Below, piece after piece: positions 36,995 through 47,599 of a stretch of 64,000 nucleotides of DNA. The number at the start of each line of letters is the position of its first letter. Positions within the stretch are counted from its first letter, which is position 1. Origin of the DNA: Jaltomata sinuosa (taxonomy: Eukaryota; Streptophyta; Magnoliopsida; Solanales; Solanaceae); NCBI GenBank assembly GCA_003996215.1, contig QJPP01000001.1, positions 1,364,001 through 1,428,000 of the forward strand, given 5' to 3'. The notes under the pieces were generated by a model that searched no databases, was not told the DNA's origin, and was given only the letters and a program-made list of their open reading frames with translations. Position numbers and translations under genes: made by a program.

Positions 36995-37907
36995 AGATGT
37001 ATTCATTAAATATTATATGCAGAGACCAACTTCTCAATATGAACAAATTTCCATAGAAAACGATCATTTTCCAACAGTTATTTTCATGTAGGGGTCTGCT
37101 GTGTCATTTTGACACTTTTTGTTAACATGACACAAAAAATATTGCTCACTTTTCTTAGGCGCGTTAAATGGATTTTAAATAATATTTTCTTCTTTTTTTG
37201 GGGCAAATTTTTTTATCTTTTCTCTTTCATTATCTTATAATATTAATTAAATTTAAAAATAAAAAACAAAAAAATCACGTTAGGAAGTTGTCTTCTCCGG
37301 AGCTACTGTTTTTCAATCTATTTCTTTTTTCTTTTGTGTATTCTTTTTCTTTTAAAAACTTTTACTTAAAAATAATTTGTGAATTAAATATTTCTTTTCA
37401 TTTCTTTCACATCTAAAAGATATCGTTACTATTTTGTTCGCCGGAAAAAATGGAGAACCCGCCACCGGAAAAAATGGAACATCCGCCGCCGGAAGATTTA
37501 AGACGATTACATAAGTCGGAAAATGAGATAGGTGATGATGGCTGGTGAATATTTTTGAGAAGAACAGAAATTAAAAGAACATTAAATTTACAATAAAAAA
37601 AAATCAAAATTTAATCAAAATCTAAGAAAAAAAAAAAAAGAAGAAGAAACCTTAATGCTTAATGAGCATGTTGTTGTGATAAACATAGAAACCTTGAATA
37701 TCAATATGATGTTTTGCATCTTTCACAAAACCAATTTTACTGCAGCTACAGATGTTTCACCTTCCTATACTTTATGCAAATTTATGTAACCCTCCAAACA
37801 AACAAAAGAAAGGGAAAAAAAAATCTTAAAGGAACAACCACTGAATAGTACATTTCCTCCCTAGCTACCGAACACACCCTAATGTTGGATTCATTTTTCC
37901 ATTTGCC

Positions 37908-38397
37908 TATAAATGTAAGTTAAAGAGTTTCAATCTCTATTACTACAAAATTTGTACTCAAATTACAATATATAGTTACAAGAGTGCAATGACTAGTTGC
38001 AAGGTAATGATAAGTATGGTTGTTATGATGATGCTAGCCATAGCTAAAGGCCAAGGAACTCGTGAAGGATTTTATTCTATCGAGCCGAATCAATAGTCCA
38101 ATCAACTGTAAAGTCTCATTATGGTGTTGATCCACCGGTGGCACCAGGATTGCTAAGAATGCACTTCCACGATTGCTTTGTTCAATTGTCTGATGCGTCC
38201 ATCCTTATTGATGGTGTAGGCACTGAAAAACAAGCTCTCCCAAATCGTAGTTTGAGGGGATATGAAGCCATTGGCGATGCTAAAAAACAGCTTGAAGTTG
38301 TTTGTCCTAGTGTTGACCTCCCAGATCCTACTGATTTCATTCAAAGATCTAGAATACCAAGACCCTTTGCAGCAAATCTTATTTGCGTGTTCATTTA
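37908..38397 (+). pseudogene. Class III peroxidase pseudogene with intact TATA box
   Basis: A TATAAAT box (37908-37914) precedes an ATG at 37989 that opens a secretory signal peptide (MTSCKVMISMVVMMMLAIAK) and then GQGTREGFYS. The frame then breaks: the stop TAG at 38094-38096 follows, while the peroxidase body (RAESIVQSTVKSHYG, VAPGLLRMHFHDCFVQ) continues in another frame from 38081, consistent with loss of about 10 bases that held the first conserved Cys. The distal-His motif RMHFHDCFVQ is present, but the usual GCDAS after it reads LSDAS. After CPSV the sequence jumps to VDLPDPTDF, which resembles a later part of peroxidases (NLPxPTD), implying an internal deletion. The proximal haem His region is absent. 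Not functional. Confidence 0.9.
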
Positions 38398-38744
38398 AAG
38401 GTTGTTGATATCGAATTTCTCCTTTGACATTACTCCATTATTGATATTGAAGCTTTATTTGGGTCGGATTATAGCTTATTTTAGGTATTGACTGGGGCAA
38501 AAATAGTATGGATCTTTTAAATTAATGTCAACCCTCCAAGTGTCAATCTTAAGATTGGGATCTGGATATTTAACGGATAAGGGGTATATGCGTACCAAAA
38601 GTTAAATGGCAGGGGTACAAACAACCTAAAAGTATAACAGAGGATATTTACATATCATTTTCAATAATTTAGGGGTATATATGACTTTTTCCCTTTTTAA
38701 ATATTAGTTTGCCATTAAATAAAAAAAATAAAATATTATTCACC

Positions 38745-38933
38745 AAATTATAGGAGTAATAATTTTGGGTCTTTATGTCTTTTTTGGGTTTTTTGAGCCG
38801 AGGGTCTAACAAAAACAACCTCTTTACTTCATCCTGAGATAAAGGTATGGTCTGCGTACATTCTACACTCCCCAAATCTCACTATGTGGGAATATACAGA
38901 GTCTGTCGTTGTTGTAAATTATAGGAGTAATAA
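38745..38933. mobile_element. Retroposed SINE or 5'-truncated RTE LINE with 18-bp target duplication
   Basis: AAATTATAGGAGTAATAA occurs exactly at 38745-38762 and 38916-38933. The 153-bp body between them contains TTGAGCCGAGGGTCT, GGTCTGCGTACATTCTACAC, CCCCAAATCTCACTATGTGGG and ends GTCGTTGTTG. This is the Solanaceae repeat tail shared by RTE LINEs and TS-like SINEs. No tRNA-like head (A and B boxes) is seen in the body, so a 5'-truncated LINE copy is as likely as a SINE. Confidence 0.87.
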
Positions 38934-39547
38934 ATTCTAAATAGTTACTTTACAAATATCACCATTCTGACTTAAACTTACTCGTTTCAATTAACGCGAT
39001 CACATTATTGTCTATCATGCTCCGTATTTTCTCTATTTCAATTTATACGATCTATTTGATTAAGAAAAAAAATGAATATTTTAGAACTTAAAATTTTAAA
39101 CACGTAAAAACATTTAACATTTTATATGACTATAAGACTTTTGAAATTTACGGCCTTAAACACGTCAAACAATTATGTGATTATAAAAAGGTAAAATTAC
39201 AAATTTAATTTAAATTATTCAAAATAAAAGATGGAATTATTTCTTAAGCAAACTTAAGTAATAAGTTCACATAAATAGGGAATATAATCTTTTTTATATC
39301 TCATACTTTCTAATAATAAATACTACTATAATTTTTTGATAGTTTGTTGTTTGAGTTAGCTTGCCACACATTGACTATTTCAGTAAACACATTGGGATAC
39401 ATACAATGAATTTATCACTTGAAGACACTGGTGTATTAGTGCATAAGATGATGAAAGAGGTTTCTTCTACATCAACTTTGAAGTTATGCAAGGCTTCCAT
39501 TTCGGTAAAGTTTTCTCTTCAATAGAAGTATTTAAAAAATATATAGA

Positions 39548-39712
39548 CAGCCATACTTATCATTATTACCTTGCAACTAGTCATTGCATTGTTATAACTA
39601 TTGTAATTTGACTACAAATTTTGTATAATAGAGATTTTCTGGTGTTTCAGTTTGAAACTCTTTACCTTACATTTATAGGCAAATGGAAAATGAATCAGAA
39701 TAATGTTGGTGG
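39548..39712 (-). repeat. Second copy of the peroxidase promoter and start, inverted
   Basis: The reverse complement reproduces the promoter and first codons of the pseudogene at 37905-38020: CATTTTCCATTTGCCTATAAATGTAAG, the AAAGAGTTTCAA block, AATGCAATGACTAGTTGCAAGG and ATGATAAGTATGG. TATA box complement at 39671-39677 and start codon complement at 39582-39584. The peroxidase body does not follow; after a few codons the frame runs into unrelated sequence. A small frame on the + strand at 39407-39530 next to it is unrecognised. Confidence 0.88.
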
Positions 39713-39965
39713 AAAAGTTTGTCTCTCGTGATTATAATGTTAATTAATGCATGCAGTAAAATAAGAATAATGTTGGTGAAAGGAATTGGTGGAAAAATTA
39801 TCATGTGAGGTTGGTTGTGTTATTTTTTTTTTAAAAAGTAGGGCAGTAGCTATGACTTTTTTCCCCATATTTATCATTCATTTTAATGAAGTTTTTAACT
39901 ACTTTATACTTTTCAGAAGAATAATTTTAAAATAATAAAAAAGGTATTTGTGAAAATAATTTCAA

Positions 39966-40259
39966 CATATATTTTCAATGCCCGTAAATGGATTCAATAG
40001 AATTGTTACTGCCCGTAACGATTTAGCTGTATGACGTGATTCACAATAACGGCTTTAACGTCAGATCTCGTATAAAAATTCTAAGGTGGCAGAGTCGCAG
40101 AGTTTCGTTACTTGTGGTAACAAATTACTTATAAAACGTTACTCTCAATAATATATTTATATTTAACACCATTCAACGTTAGACTTTTTGCCCATTAAAT
40201 TTTTTGAATAAAATAATACCTAATATGTTATTGTCAACTATATTCATTCTAGTTTTGTG
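39966..40259. repeat. Long direct repeat, copy 1
   Basis: About 290 bp, from TGCCCGTAAATGGATTC through TAAGGTGGCAGAGTCGCAGAG, ATAAAACGTTACTCTCAATAA and GACTTTTTGCCCATTAAAT to TAGTTTTGTGA. Repeated at 41612-41901 with about 10% difference by eye. No coding capacity is recognised. Confidence 0.9.
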
Positions 40260-40390
40260 ATCATTACCTTGCAACTAGTAGTCATTGCACTGTTGTAATA
40301 ATTCGAATACAAATTTTGTAGCAATAGAGAATTTTCTCGTGTTTTAGTTTGAAACTTTAACTTACATTTATAGGCAATTTTGTAGCAGTA
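40260..40390 (-). repeat. Third copy of the peroxidase promoter and start, inverted
   Basis: Same features as 39548-39712: TATA complement (40376-40382), start codon complement (40283-40285) and ACTAGTTGCAAGGTAATGA after it, with a 3-base difference after the ATG. The copy stops at the signal peptide. It directly follows the direct repeat at 39966-40259. Confidence 0.85.
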
Positions 40391-40732
40391 GTTTTGACCC
40401 GTTTATTATCTTGACCCATTTTAATTAGTCCAAATTAACTCAACTCGTCTAATTACCACCCTTAGATGTGTCCAAACTAAAAAAACACTTATTAAGAACG
40501 GAAAGAATAACGAATAAGTAGAAAACTGAAATTTTAATATATTTTTTTATCTCAAGAAAATTAGTCATCAAGTTGATAAATGTGAGCAATCCTCTACTTT
40601 CATACCTCTACCTCAATATTCAAATTCTCATATCTCACTTCTATTGTTGGCAAATCGATCACAACTCTACAAATTTCCCATATTTTCTAACAAAACAAGG
40701 ATTAAAAATCATTTCTAACCACTTAATTTAAC

Positions 40733-40856
40733 ACGAGATGCAAGTATGTCGCACAAGATGTATGTGTCGTAAGAGATGTATGCATGATCTTACATTGCAT
40801 GGGATGCACGTACGGTGCACGGAATGCACATATGGTACACGGGTGACGCACACAGA
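40733..40856. repeat. Degenerate GATGCA/GCAC minisatellite
   Basis: Roughly 20-base units such as GAGATGCAAGTATGTCGCAC, AGATGTATGTGTCGTAAG, GGATGCACGTACGGTGCACG and GAATGCACATATGGTACACG follow one another, then GGTGACGCAC. GC content is clearly above the surrounding AT-rich DNA. CATGCA (RY-like) and ACGT cores occur in it, but a regulatory role is not shown. Confidence 0.7.
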
Positions 40857-41098
40857 AACTTAATTTAATTAAATATATTTGAGGTCTTCTATAAAGATTT
40901 GACTTTAGATCACCAATTTCATTGAGCCGCCCCGATATACTATCAATATATTTACTTAAACTCAATTCACAAATAATATGTATATGTTAACATATAATTT
41001 ATTAAACAATATGAAATAACCTATTATTAAACAACTTAAGGCATCATACAACAAGGTACGTAGTAGATACTAGTAGTACAGTAAATTCATGAAAGGTA

Positions 41099-41358
41099 CC
41101 CCTTCGTCTATTTTTATTTGTCCACTATATTAAAAATAGATGTCTAACAATACTTGTTCAATTTATAAAATCAAAAAATAATTTTACACTTAGTTCCTAA
41201 TTTATCCTTATCATTAATTATAATTATTTTTCTAATACATTTTTCAAGATATTATTTTTATTATATTCAAAGGGTGATATGGTAAAATTACCCTTCTATT
41301 TATAGTTTCTTAAAAAGTCTGCAAAATCAATAGTGGACAAGTATTATTGGACAGAGGG
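41099..41358. mobile_element. Stowaway-like MITE, empty relative of the atp1-bearing element
   Basis: Inverted ends (CCCCTTCGTCTATTTTTATTTGTCCA at the left; TGGACAAGTATTATTGGACAGAGGG at the right) bracket about 260 bp. Read in reverse complement it aligns with 2797-3249: TTTTTAAGAA, then directly ACTATAAATAGAAGGGTAATTTTACC, where the other copy has 187 bp of atp1 between AATTAAGAA and GTAGTAGTAAATGATAGGGGTAATTTTACC. The left TA is intact; the right one is mutated. Confidence 0.82.
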
Positions 41359-41611
41359 AAGAAAAATATTAAAATATTATTTATAAAAAAAATTATATAT
41401 AAAAAATTAGAAAAGATTGAGTATAAAAAAATAATTAACAATTTTGCTTCTCAATTTTTTTTTTATAAAAGATATATGATGAATTTTTTCTTAAAAATTT
41501 AAGGACTCCATTGGATTTTGGCCTTGGACCACTTATGTGCTTGAGCCGCCCTATATGGCAGGGCAAGAAACTAAAATAGTATATGAAGTTAAAAAAAAAT
41601 ATCAGCACTAT

Positions 41612-41901
41612 ATTTTTGATGCCCGTAAATGGATTCTATAGAATTGTTACTGGTAGTAACGATTTAGTTGTAAGACGTGATTTATGATAACGACTTTAAC
41701 GTCAGATTTCGTACAAAGATTCTAAGGTGGCAGAGTCGCAGAGTTTCGTTACTTGTGGTAATAAATTACTTATAAAACGTTACTCTCAATAACATATTTA
41801 TATTTAACGTCGTTCAATGTTAGACTTTTTGCCCATTAAATTTTTTGAATAAAATAATACCTAATATGCTATTATCAACTATATTTATTTTAGTTTTGTA
41901 A
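41612..41901. repeat. Long direct repeat, copy 2
   Basis: Partner of 39966-40259 in the same orientation, offset about 1.65 kb. Here the peroxidase promoter copy that follows the first repeat is missing, which suggests a segmental duplication with later deletion or insertion between the copies. Confidence 0.9.
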
Positions 41902-42106
41902 ATTTTCAAAAAAAAAGTATTATTCTGATGAATTGATTCGAATAATGAAAGCTTCGATAAAAAAATTCTAAGTTAAGTGACCTTACTAATAAAAATTTCA
42001 AGTTGAATGATCTTTTGAGATATTTACTCAATATATAGTGTATCTATATATTGAAGAGACAACTACAACTTATATATCTTTTTATTGGTTTACCTCACTT
42101 TCTTTT

Positions 42107-42366
42107 ACTCTCTCCGTTCAAGTTTATGTGGCATCTTTTGGATTTTGAGATTAAAATAAATTTATCTTTGATTGTTATTTTTTAATATATCTTTAAAATA
42201 TTTTAGATTATCAAGTCTTGTGTTTATAGTATTTTTTACATAATTTTTAAACATATAAAATTTATTTTAAAATATTTAAAGATTTCATGTTCAAATTAAA
42301 GGGTCATACTTAAATCTTTGACTCTCGAAAAGCAAAAAGTGTCACATAAAATGAGACAGAAGAAGT
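42107..42366. mobile_element. Stowaway-like MITE
   Basis: Left end CTCTCTCCGTTCAAGTTTATGTGGCA, right end (reverse complement) ACTTCTTCTGTCTCATTTTATGTGACA; the inverted ends bracket about 260 bp of AT-rich DNA. The open frame 42310-42504 that overlaps it is not a gene. Confidence 0.72.
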
Positions 42367-43317
42367 AACATCTTTAATCATCATAGTCTTTGTGATCCGA
42401 TACGTGCAACATATTATTATGCTAGTGATTCTCCATAGATTTCTAAATATTTTGGGTAAGTCAATTTTGCGTAAAGATTTTGATGAACATGCATGTTTAA
42501 CCATAATTTTTGGAAAATATATTTTATTTTAAAAAATATATATATGATTTATATTAATAAGTTCTAAGAACTATTAAACATATTCATAAATTTGATACAA
42601 AATTATTCTTTTATAATGAATTAGATAATACATCATTCAAAAATCATAACATGATAGTTTAATAAAATTATTAATAAAATTTACTACGATATTTTATAAA
42701 AGCAATTTTCATTAGGGTTTCTTCTTCTACTTTTTGAGTGTACCTTTCTCTGTATATTGGGCATAAATTTATTTGTTCTTTATAAATAGAAATGATTTAA
42801 TGAGAGTTAGTTGTGTAGATAGATTATAGTTGAAGTAGTACTTAGTGGTTTTTGTTATAAAATATAAAAAATTGGGTAAGTTTTAAATTTTTAAAAGAAT
42901 CAAAAAAATAAATTTTGGCCCAAAAATCATTTTCTTCTAATTTTTGGGATCTTAAATTTTTTGATAAAAATTAATAAATTCTATGATCAAATAAATTTTG
43001 CTAAAAAATTTCCCAAAAATTGCTTAAAATATCTATGGCCAAACAAATCCCATGTGCAAATAAAATACTTGTAACTTTTTTCTTTTGGGTACTAAGTTAA
43101 TTAAATAAAATAATACCATTAATTATTCACATCATCTTTATGAATTCTTTTAAATTAGAGCAAATGTTACAAATGGGCATAGCCTATTATTAACAAATCA
43201 ACACAATATTAAATAAAGAAAAAATTATATAACATGACAAATATATCTATGTATTTATTATATATAATTATACTTTTAAAAAGTTGTTATATGTAATTAT
43301 ATTTTACTTTTTATAGT

Positions 43318-43480
43318 ATCCCTCTTCTCTCTTTCTCTCAATTTTGCTCGTCTCTCTCTCTCTCTCACACACACCCCTCTTCTCTTTCTCTCTCTCTCTC
43401 TCTCATTGCCTATCTTCCTCCCTCTTTGTCTCGCTCTCTCTTTCTCTCTTTTTTTTTCTCTCTCTTTCACTTGTTCTTCC
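43318..43480. repeat. CT-rich microsatellite
   Basis: Interrupted (CT)n with one (CA) block. Creates a spurious frame with Ser-Leu repeats. Confidence 0.9.
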
Positions 43481-43490
43481 TGTTTTTTGG

Positions 43491-43620
43491 TCTAAATATT
43501 TGAATATTATTTTTTATACAATTTTATTTGTATCATTTATTTTATATTTAACAGGTCTAAATATTTGAATATTATTTTTTATACAATTTTATTTGTATCA
43601 TTTATTTTATATTTATATTT
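43491..43620. repeat. 65-bp tandem duplication
   Basis: TCTAAATATTTGAATATTAT and the following bases to TTTTATATTTA occur twice in a row with a 65-base offset (43491 and 43556) and near-perfect identity. Confidence 0.9.
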
Positions 43621-44116
43621 ATAGTTGACTGCATCACTCATATTTTATATATGTATTTTGATTGCATATTTTATTTGAATCATTTTATTTTTGTATCAAT
43701 GAAATTAAGTATCTTTAATACTTATATTTTTGTATTTTGTGTTATTTATTTTGTATAAATATTTCAAGTATATTTATTTTTTTATATCATTTGTATTTGT
43801 ATTTTATATCTGACCTATGACCAGCTTCATATAATTGTATTTATATTTTTTAAAATTTATATTTATACGATTGTATATTATAGTTTAATCATAGTGTTTG
43901 TATATCAATAAAATTAAATATCTTTGATACTTGTATTTTATTTTATTGATACAAATGGTATTTGTTGATACAATTTAAACTATATGATAAGTTTGATACA
44001 TCTGAGAGAGGGGGAGGGGGGGGGGGAGTACAAAAGTCAATGAAACCCATATCAAATGCAGCCTCTATCTTTATTTTATTTCAGGAGCAGCTTTATAACT
44101 ACAATCTAATTGATAA

Positions 44117-44160
44117 ATAGTATGATAGAAAGATTCAACTATTTCTTTCTATCATACTAT
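44117..44160. repeat. Perfect 17-bp palindrome with 10-base loop
   Basis: ATAGTATGATAGAAAGA (44117-44133) and TCTTTCTATCATACTAT (44144-44160) are exact reverse complements. Too short for a typical miRNA precursor. Confidence 0.85.
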
Positions 44161-46525
44161 CTATCTATTAGAATATTGTTGATTCTAGTCCACTCATTTC
44201 ATTTAAGACATGAAATTAATTTTTATTTTATTTCATCAATTTTAGCTATTACAAAGAGGTAGAGATAAAGATAAAAATATAAATACATAAAAAGCGAGAG
44301 AGAGAGTACTGGTGAAAATATAAAATATAAACTACAAAGATAGATAAAGAGAAAAAGAGGCGAAAACATAAAATACAAAGAGAAAAAAATGATGAAAATA
44401 CAAAACACATAAAGAAAAGAAAAAGACAGAGAAAGAGTGAGAGAGAGAAGGGGGCAGAGATGCCAATTGGGCGAGACGGGATTAGCTTAACCCGTAAATT
44501 TTTTAACTCGCCTCGCATAATAATTTCTTTTATTTTCAACACCCATGCCCCATCCCATATAGACCTGCCCAGTATAAATCCAACCCCAATAAGTTTTAAA
44601 AAAAAATTCATTTTAATTGAGTTTAATGCGAAAAATAAAATTAATAAAAAAAAATTATTTTCTTACTAAATTGTATTAATTTAATAAACAATGACTTGAA
44701 TTTAATTTGAAGAAAGTTCCGACGTGTTTCAAGTAAAATTCACACCTAGAAATTTTACCTCATTTAGGTACTTGAAAAGTAAATTTATCTTCTTTAATAA
44801 ATAAATCATTATTTCTTTACCTTCAGATATTTGAAAATTAAATTTACCTTGTTTAATAAATAAATCACTTCTGTCTTTCGCCTGATCAGTTTAATACTAC
44901 TGTATTAAAATAATTTGATATTAATTTGAATAAAATATAAAATAATTTATCATAATATCTGTATATTTTTATCTGCGAGGGGTGCTTTATCCTTTTTATA
45001 ATATGTAAAAAATCAAAATTAATTTTAAACTCGCAATTTCTTTTGTCCTACATTATTTTAAAAAAAAAATTACTTTAACCTGCTCGCACATTTGCACTTG
45101 CCCCCCACAATCTTAAAACCGCTCTCTCTTGCATAGCCTTAAATCTACCCTGTCCCACATTGCCCTATCGTCATTTCTAAGAGAGAGAGAGAGGGGGGGG
45201 GGAGGGGGGGAGGGGCGCGATTTTTTATTTTATTTTTTTGCTTAACATCTCAAATAGTAGATATGAATTGCAATTAACAAAAGGTAGAAGGCTAAATTTA
45301 GCCCTCAAGTTTGATGTTTTTGAAATTTGCTCTTAAATAAATTGGTTATGGTTGAAATTTAGGTTAATAAATAGCTTGACGGGAGTAAAATTGGCTTATG
45401 CATATTATCATGGCGTTGATTTTGCTTTATCTGATCCCTTCATCTTCTTCTAGCATTTCATAACTAGTGAAATGGACCGCACTATGCGCGATGATAAAAT
45501 ATTTTATCAGGTATGTAATTTTTTTTAATATTTAAGTGTAAAGAATGTGTTAAGATTTTTTTTAGTTTTTGAATTCAAATAAATTAATTTAATTATTTAA
45601 TGTGCTACATTATTTATAATTTATTTAAAATTTTACTCTTTGAGAATTTATGGCCTTCTAAGGATACTTGATTTTATCTATCTCTATGTAGATGATATAA
45701 TTATTTTTACTAAATTTTTTATTTAACATGTATAAATAATATATCAACTCAATAGATAAAAAAATTGTAATTAAAAATCATGATTTCACTTTTGTATCTA
45801 AATATATCTAATGCTTAAACACTAAGAGTAATAAAAAAATTTAAAAAATCTTATAAAATACATTATAAAATTAACGGAGAAGGACCTAAAATACCCTTTA
45901 AATATAGGGAATGGAATAAAAATACCTTTTTTCCACCTTTGAGCTCCAAAATACCCTTTCATCCACCTATATGGACCTATATTACCCTTTCACTTAACAG
46001 ATTTTTTAAGAGTAGTAGTTAACCTTTTTATTAATGACGTGACAGCCTTTAACTGACTGAAATTTAAATTAATCAAAAATAATAATTTCTCCTAATCAAA
46101 CCCGGATTCAACCTAATCTACCTGACCCACTTATAATTCATCTGACTCATGTCTTATCAAATAAGGGGAAAACCCTTCTAAACAAATCCAATTACTTTCT
46201 GCAAATTGAAGGCGACTCATTAAGAAAAAATGCAATTCAATCGTGTTTTTTTACAAATCCAATCGTGCTTTTTTACAGAAAGATCCTTAATTATTATTTT
46301 CAATAGCTTGATCTTTCACACTTTAGTAGCAACCCTCTTGCTTCGTATGTAGCAAAATTTATTTTAATTTCTTTAATGAAAGAATATAGTCTAACATCTT
46401 TTAAATTGTTTTGGAGCTCACGTACTCTATTTTTTTTAAAAAATAAAATAAAAAATCAAACCTTTCAATCCTCATCATGCGATGCATATTTATGTGTTGA
46501 GTTATAATACCAATAGTTATAATGG

Positions 46526-47599
46526 AGAAGGGTCAAATATACCCCTATATTATTAGAAATGGTTTAAATATTCTCGTTATACTTTGGGTTCAAATATACC
46601 CTTTCCGTTATACTTTGGGTCTAAATATATCCCGTACTATTAGAAATAGTTTAAATATACCCCTCGTTATACTTTCAGTCCAAATATATCTCTCCCGATA
46701 TACTTTGGGTTCAAATATACCCCTTCCATTAAACTTTTTGTGTTGATTTATCCTTGTTTTTGATATCACTCATTTAAACCATCTCATTTCCCTCCACTTT
46801 AAGTTCTTTTCTTTTGTTATAGTCTTCTATTTTATTTTTCTTTTTTTTAATGATCCGCTTCTCATGAATCCAAACTCTTTAAAGTCTTTGTTCACCTATT
46901 TTTGAATATTTTTTCATTGACATTAATGATCCGTATATCAGATATCAAATTTTTTTTCCTGCATTTATATATGGTAATCTTGCTTAGTTGATTATTTCAA
47001 GTATAAGTTTTAACATCTGATATTAGACCAAAAGATGATGGCAGAAAAAAAAATGATTTTGCTTATATATCAAAACTTCAAAAATTCCCTATAAAGAAGT
47101 TTATTCGCTGTGAGGCCAAAGAAAGGTTAAGATGACAGGGGTATAAATTGTGAATATGTGTATTACTTTTGTATGAATCGAAAGAGTGGGCCGGAGATGA
47201 ATTAAATAGGTGAGTTTGTAAAGTGAATCGTAAATATTTACATTTGGTGATGAGTTATTTTTATTTTGAAGCTCATCACGTGTTCGTTTGTAAAAAAGAG
47301 AGGGTAAATCGTGTTTATAAAAAAAAGGAAGGGGGGGAGGCTTAAATCAGCATAAAAGTATACTGAGGGGTATATCTAAATCGAAAATATAATGAGAGGG
47401 GTATATTTGGATCCAAAATATATATGGAGGGGTATATTTGGACTGAAAGTATAACAAGGGATATATTTAAACCATTTCTAATAGTACAAGGGTATATTTA
47501 GACTCAAAGTATAATGAAAAGGGTATATTTGAACCCAAAATATAACGAAGGATATATTTAAACCATTTCTAATAGTACATGGGTATATTTAGCCCTTCT
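46526..47599. mobile_element. Foldback-type element with about 235-bp inverted repeats
   Basis: The left arm (46526 to about 46760) starts AGAAGGGTCAAATATACCC; the right arm (about 47345-47599) in reverse complement starts AGAAGGGCTAAATATACCC, and the two align almost throughout. Each arm is built of sub-repeats of the type ATTAGAAATGGTTTAAATAT, GTTATACTTTGGGTTCAAAT and ATACCCCT. The 580-bp centre is unrelated and non-coding. No clean target duplication was found. Related single arms may be present near 38590-38690 and 45880-46000. Superfamily is not assigned. Confidence 0.82.

Larger units (their letters stand above)
42367..46525. other. AT-rich gene-free stretch with simple repeats
   Basis: No gene is recognised. 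It holds a CT-rich microsatellite (43318-43480), a tandem duplication (43491-43620), a palindrome (44117-44160), a GA/G-rich run (44004-44028) and another (45181-45222), and a block near 45880-46000 with the word AATACCCTTT repeated. Longer open frames here (43344-43568, 44249-44611) come from CT or GA microsatellites and encode Leu/Phe/Ser runs. Confidence 0.65.

Noticed and set aside
39407..39530. Small plus-strand frame beginning MNLSLEDTGVLVHKMM
   Set aside because: About 40 codons, no recognisable family and no splice partner; recorded only in case it is an orphan exon.
40723..40965. 80-aa minus-strand frame with Cys/His repeats
   Set aside because: The periodic CTI/HTS pattern is the translation of the GATGCA minisatellite, not a zinc-binding domain.
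43344..43568. 74-aa frame with Ser-Leu repeats
   Set aside because: Translation of the CT microsatellite.
44117..44160. Palindrome considered as a miRNA precursor
   Set aside because: A 17-bp stem with a 10-base loop is shorter than plant precursors, and the sequence is simple.
44249..44611. 120-aa frame rich in Leu, Phe and Ser
   Set aside because: Produced by AAAGAGA/TATAAA simple sequence on the opposite strand.
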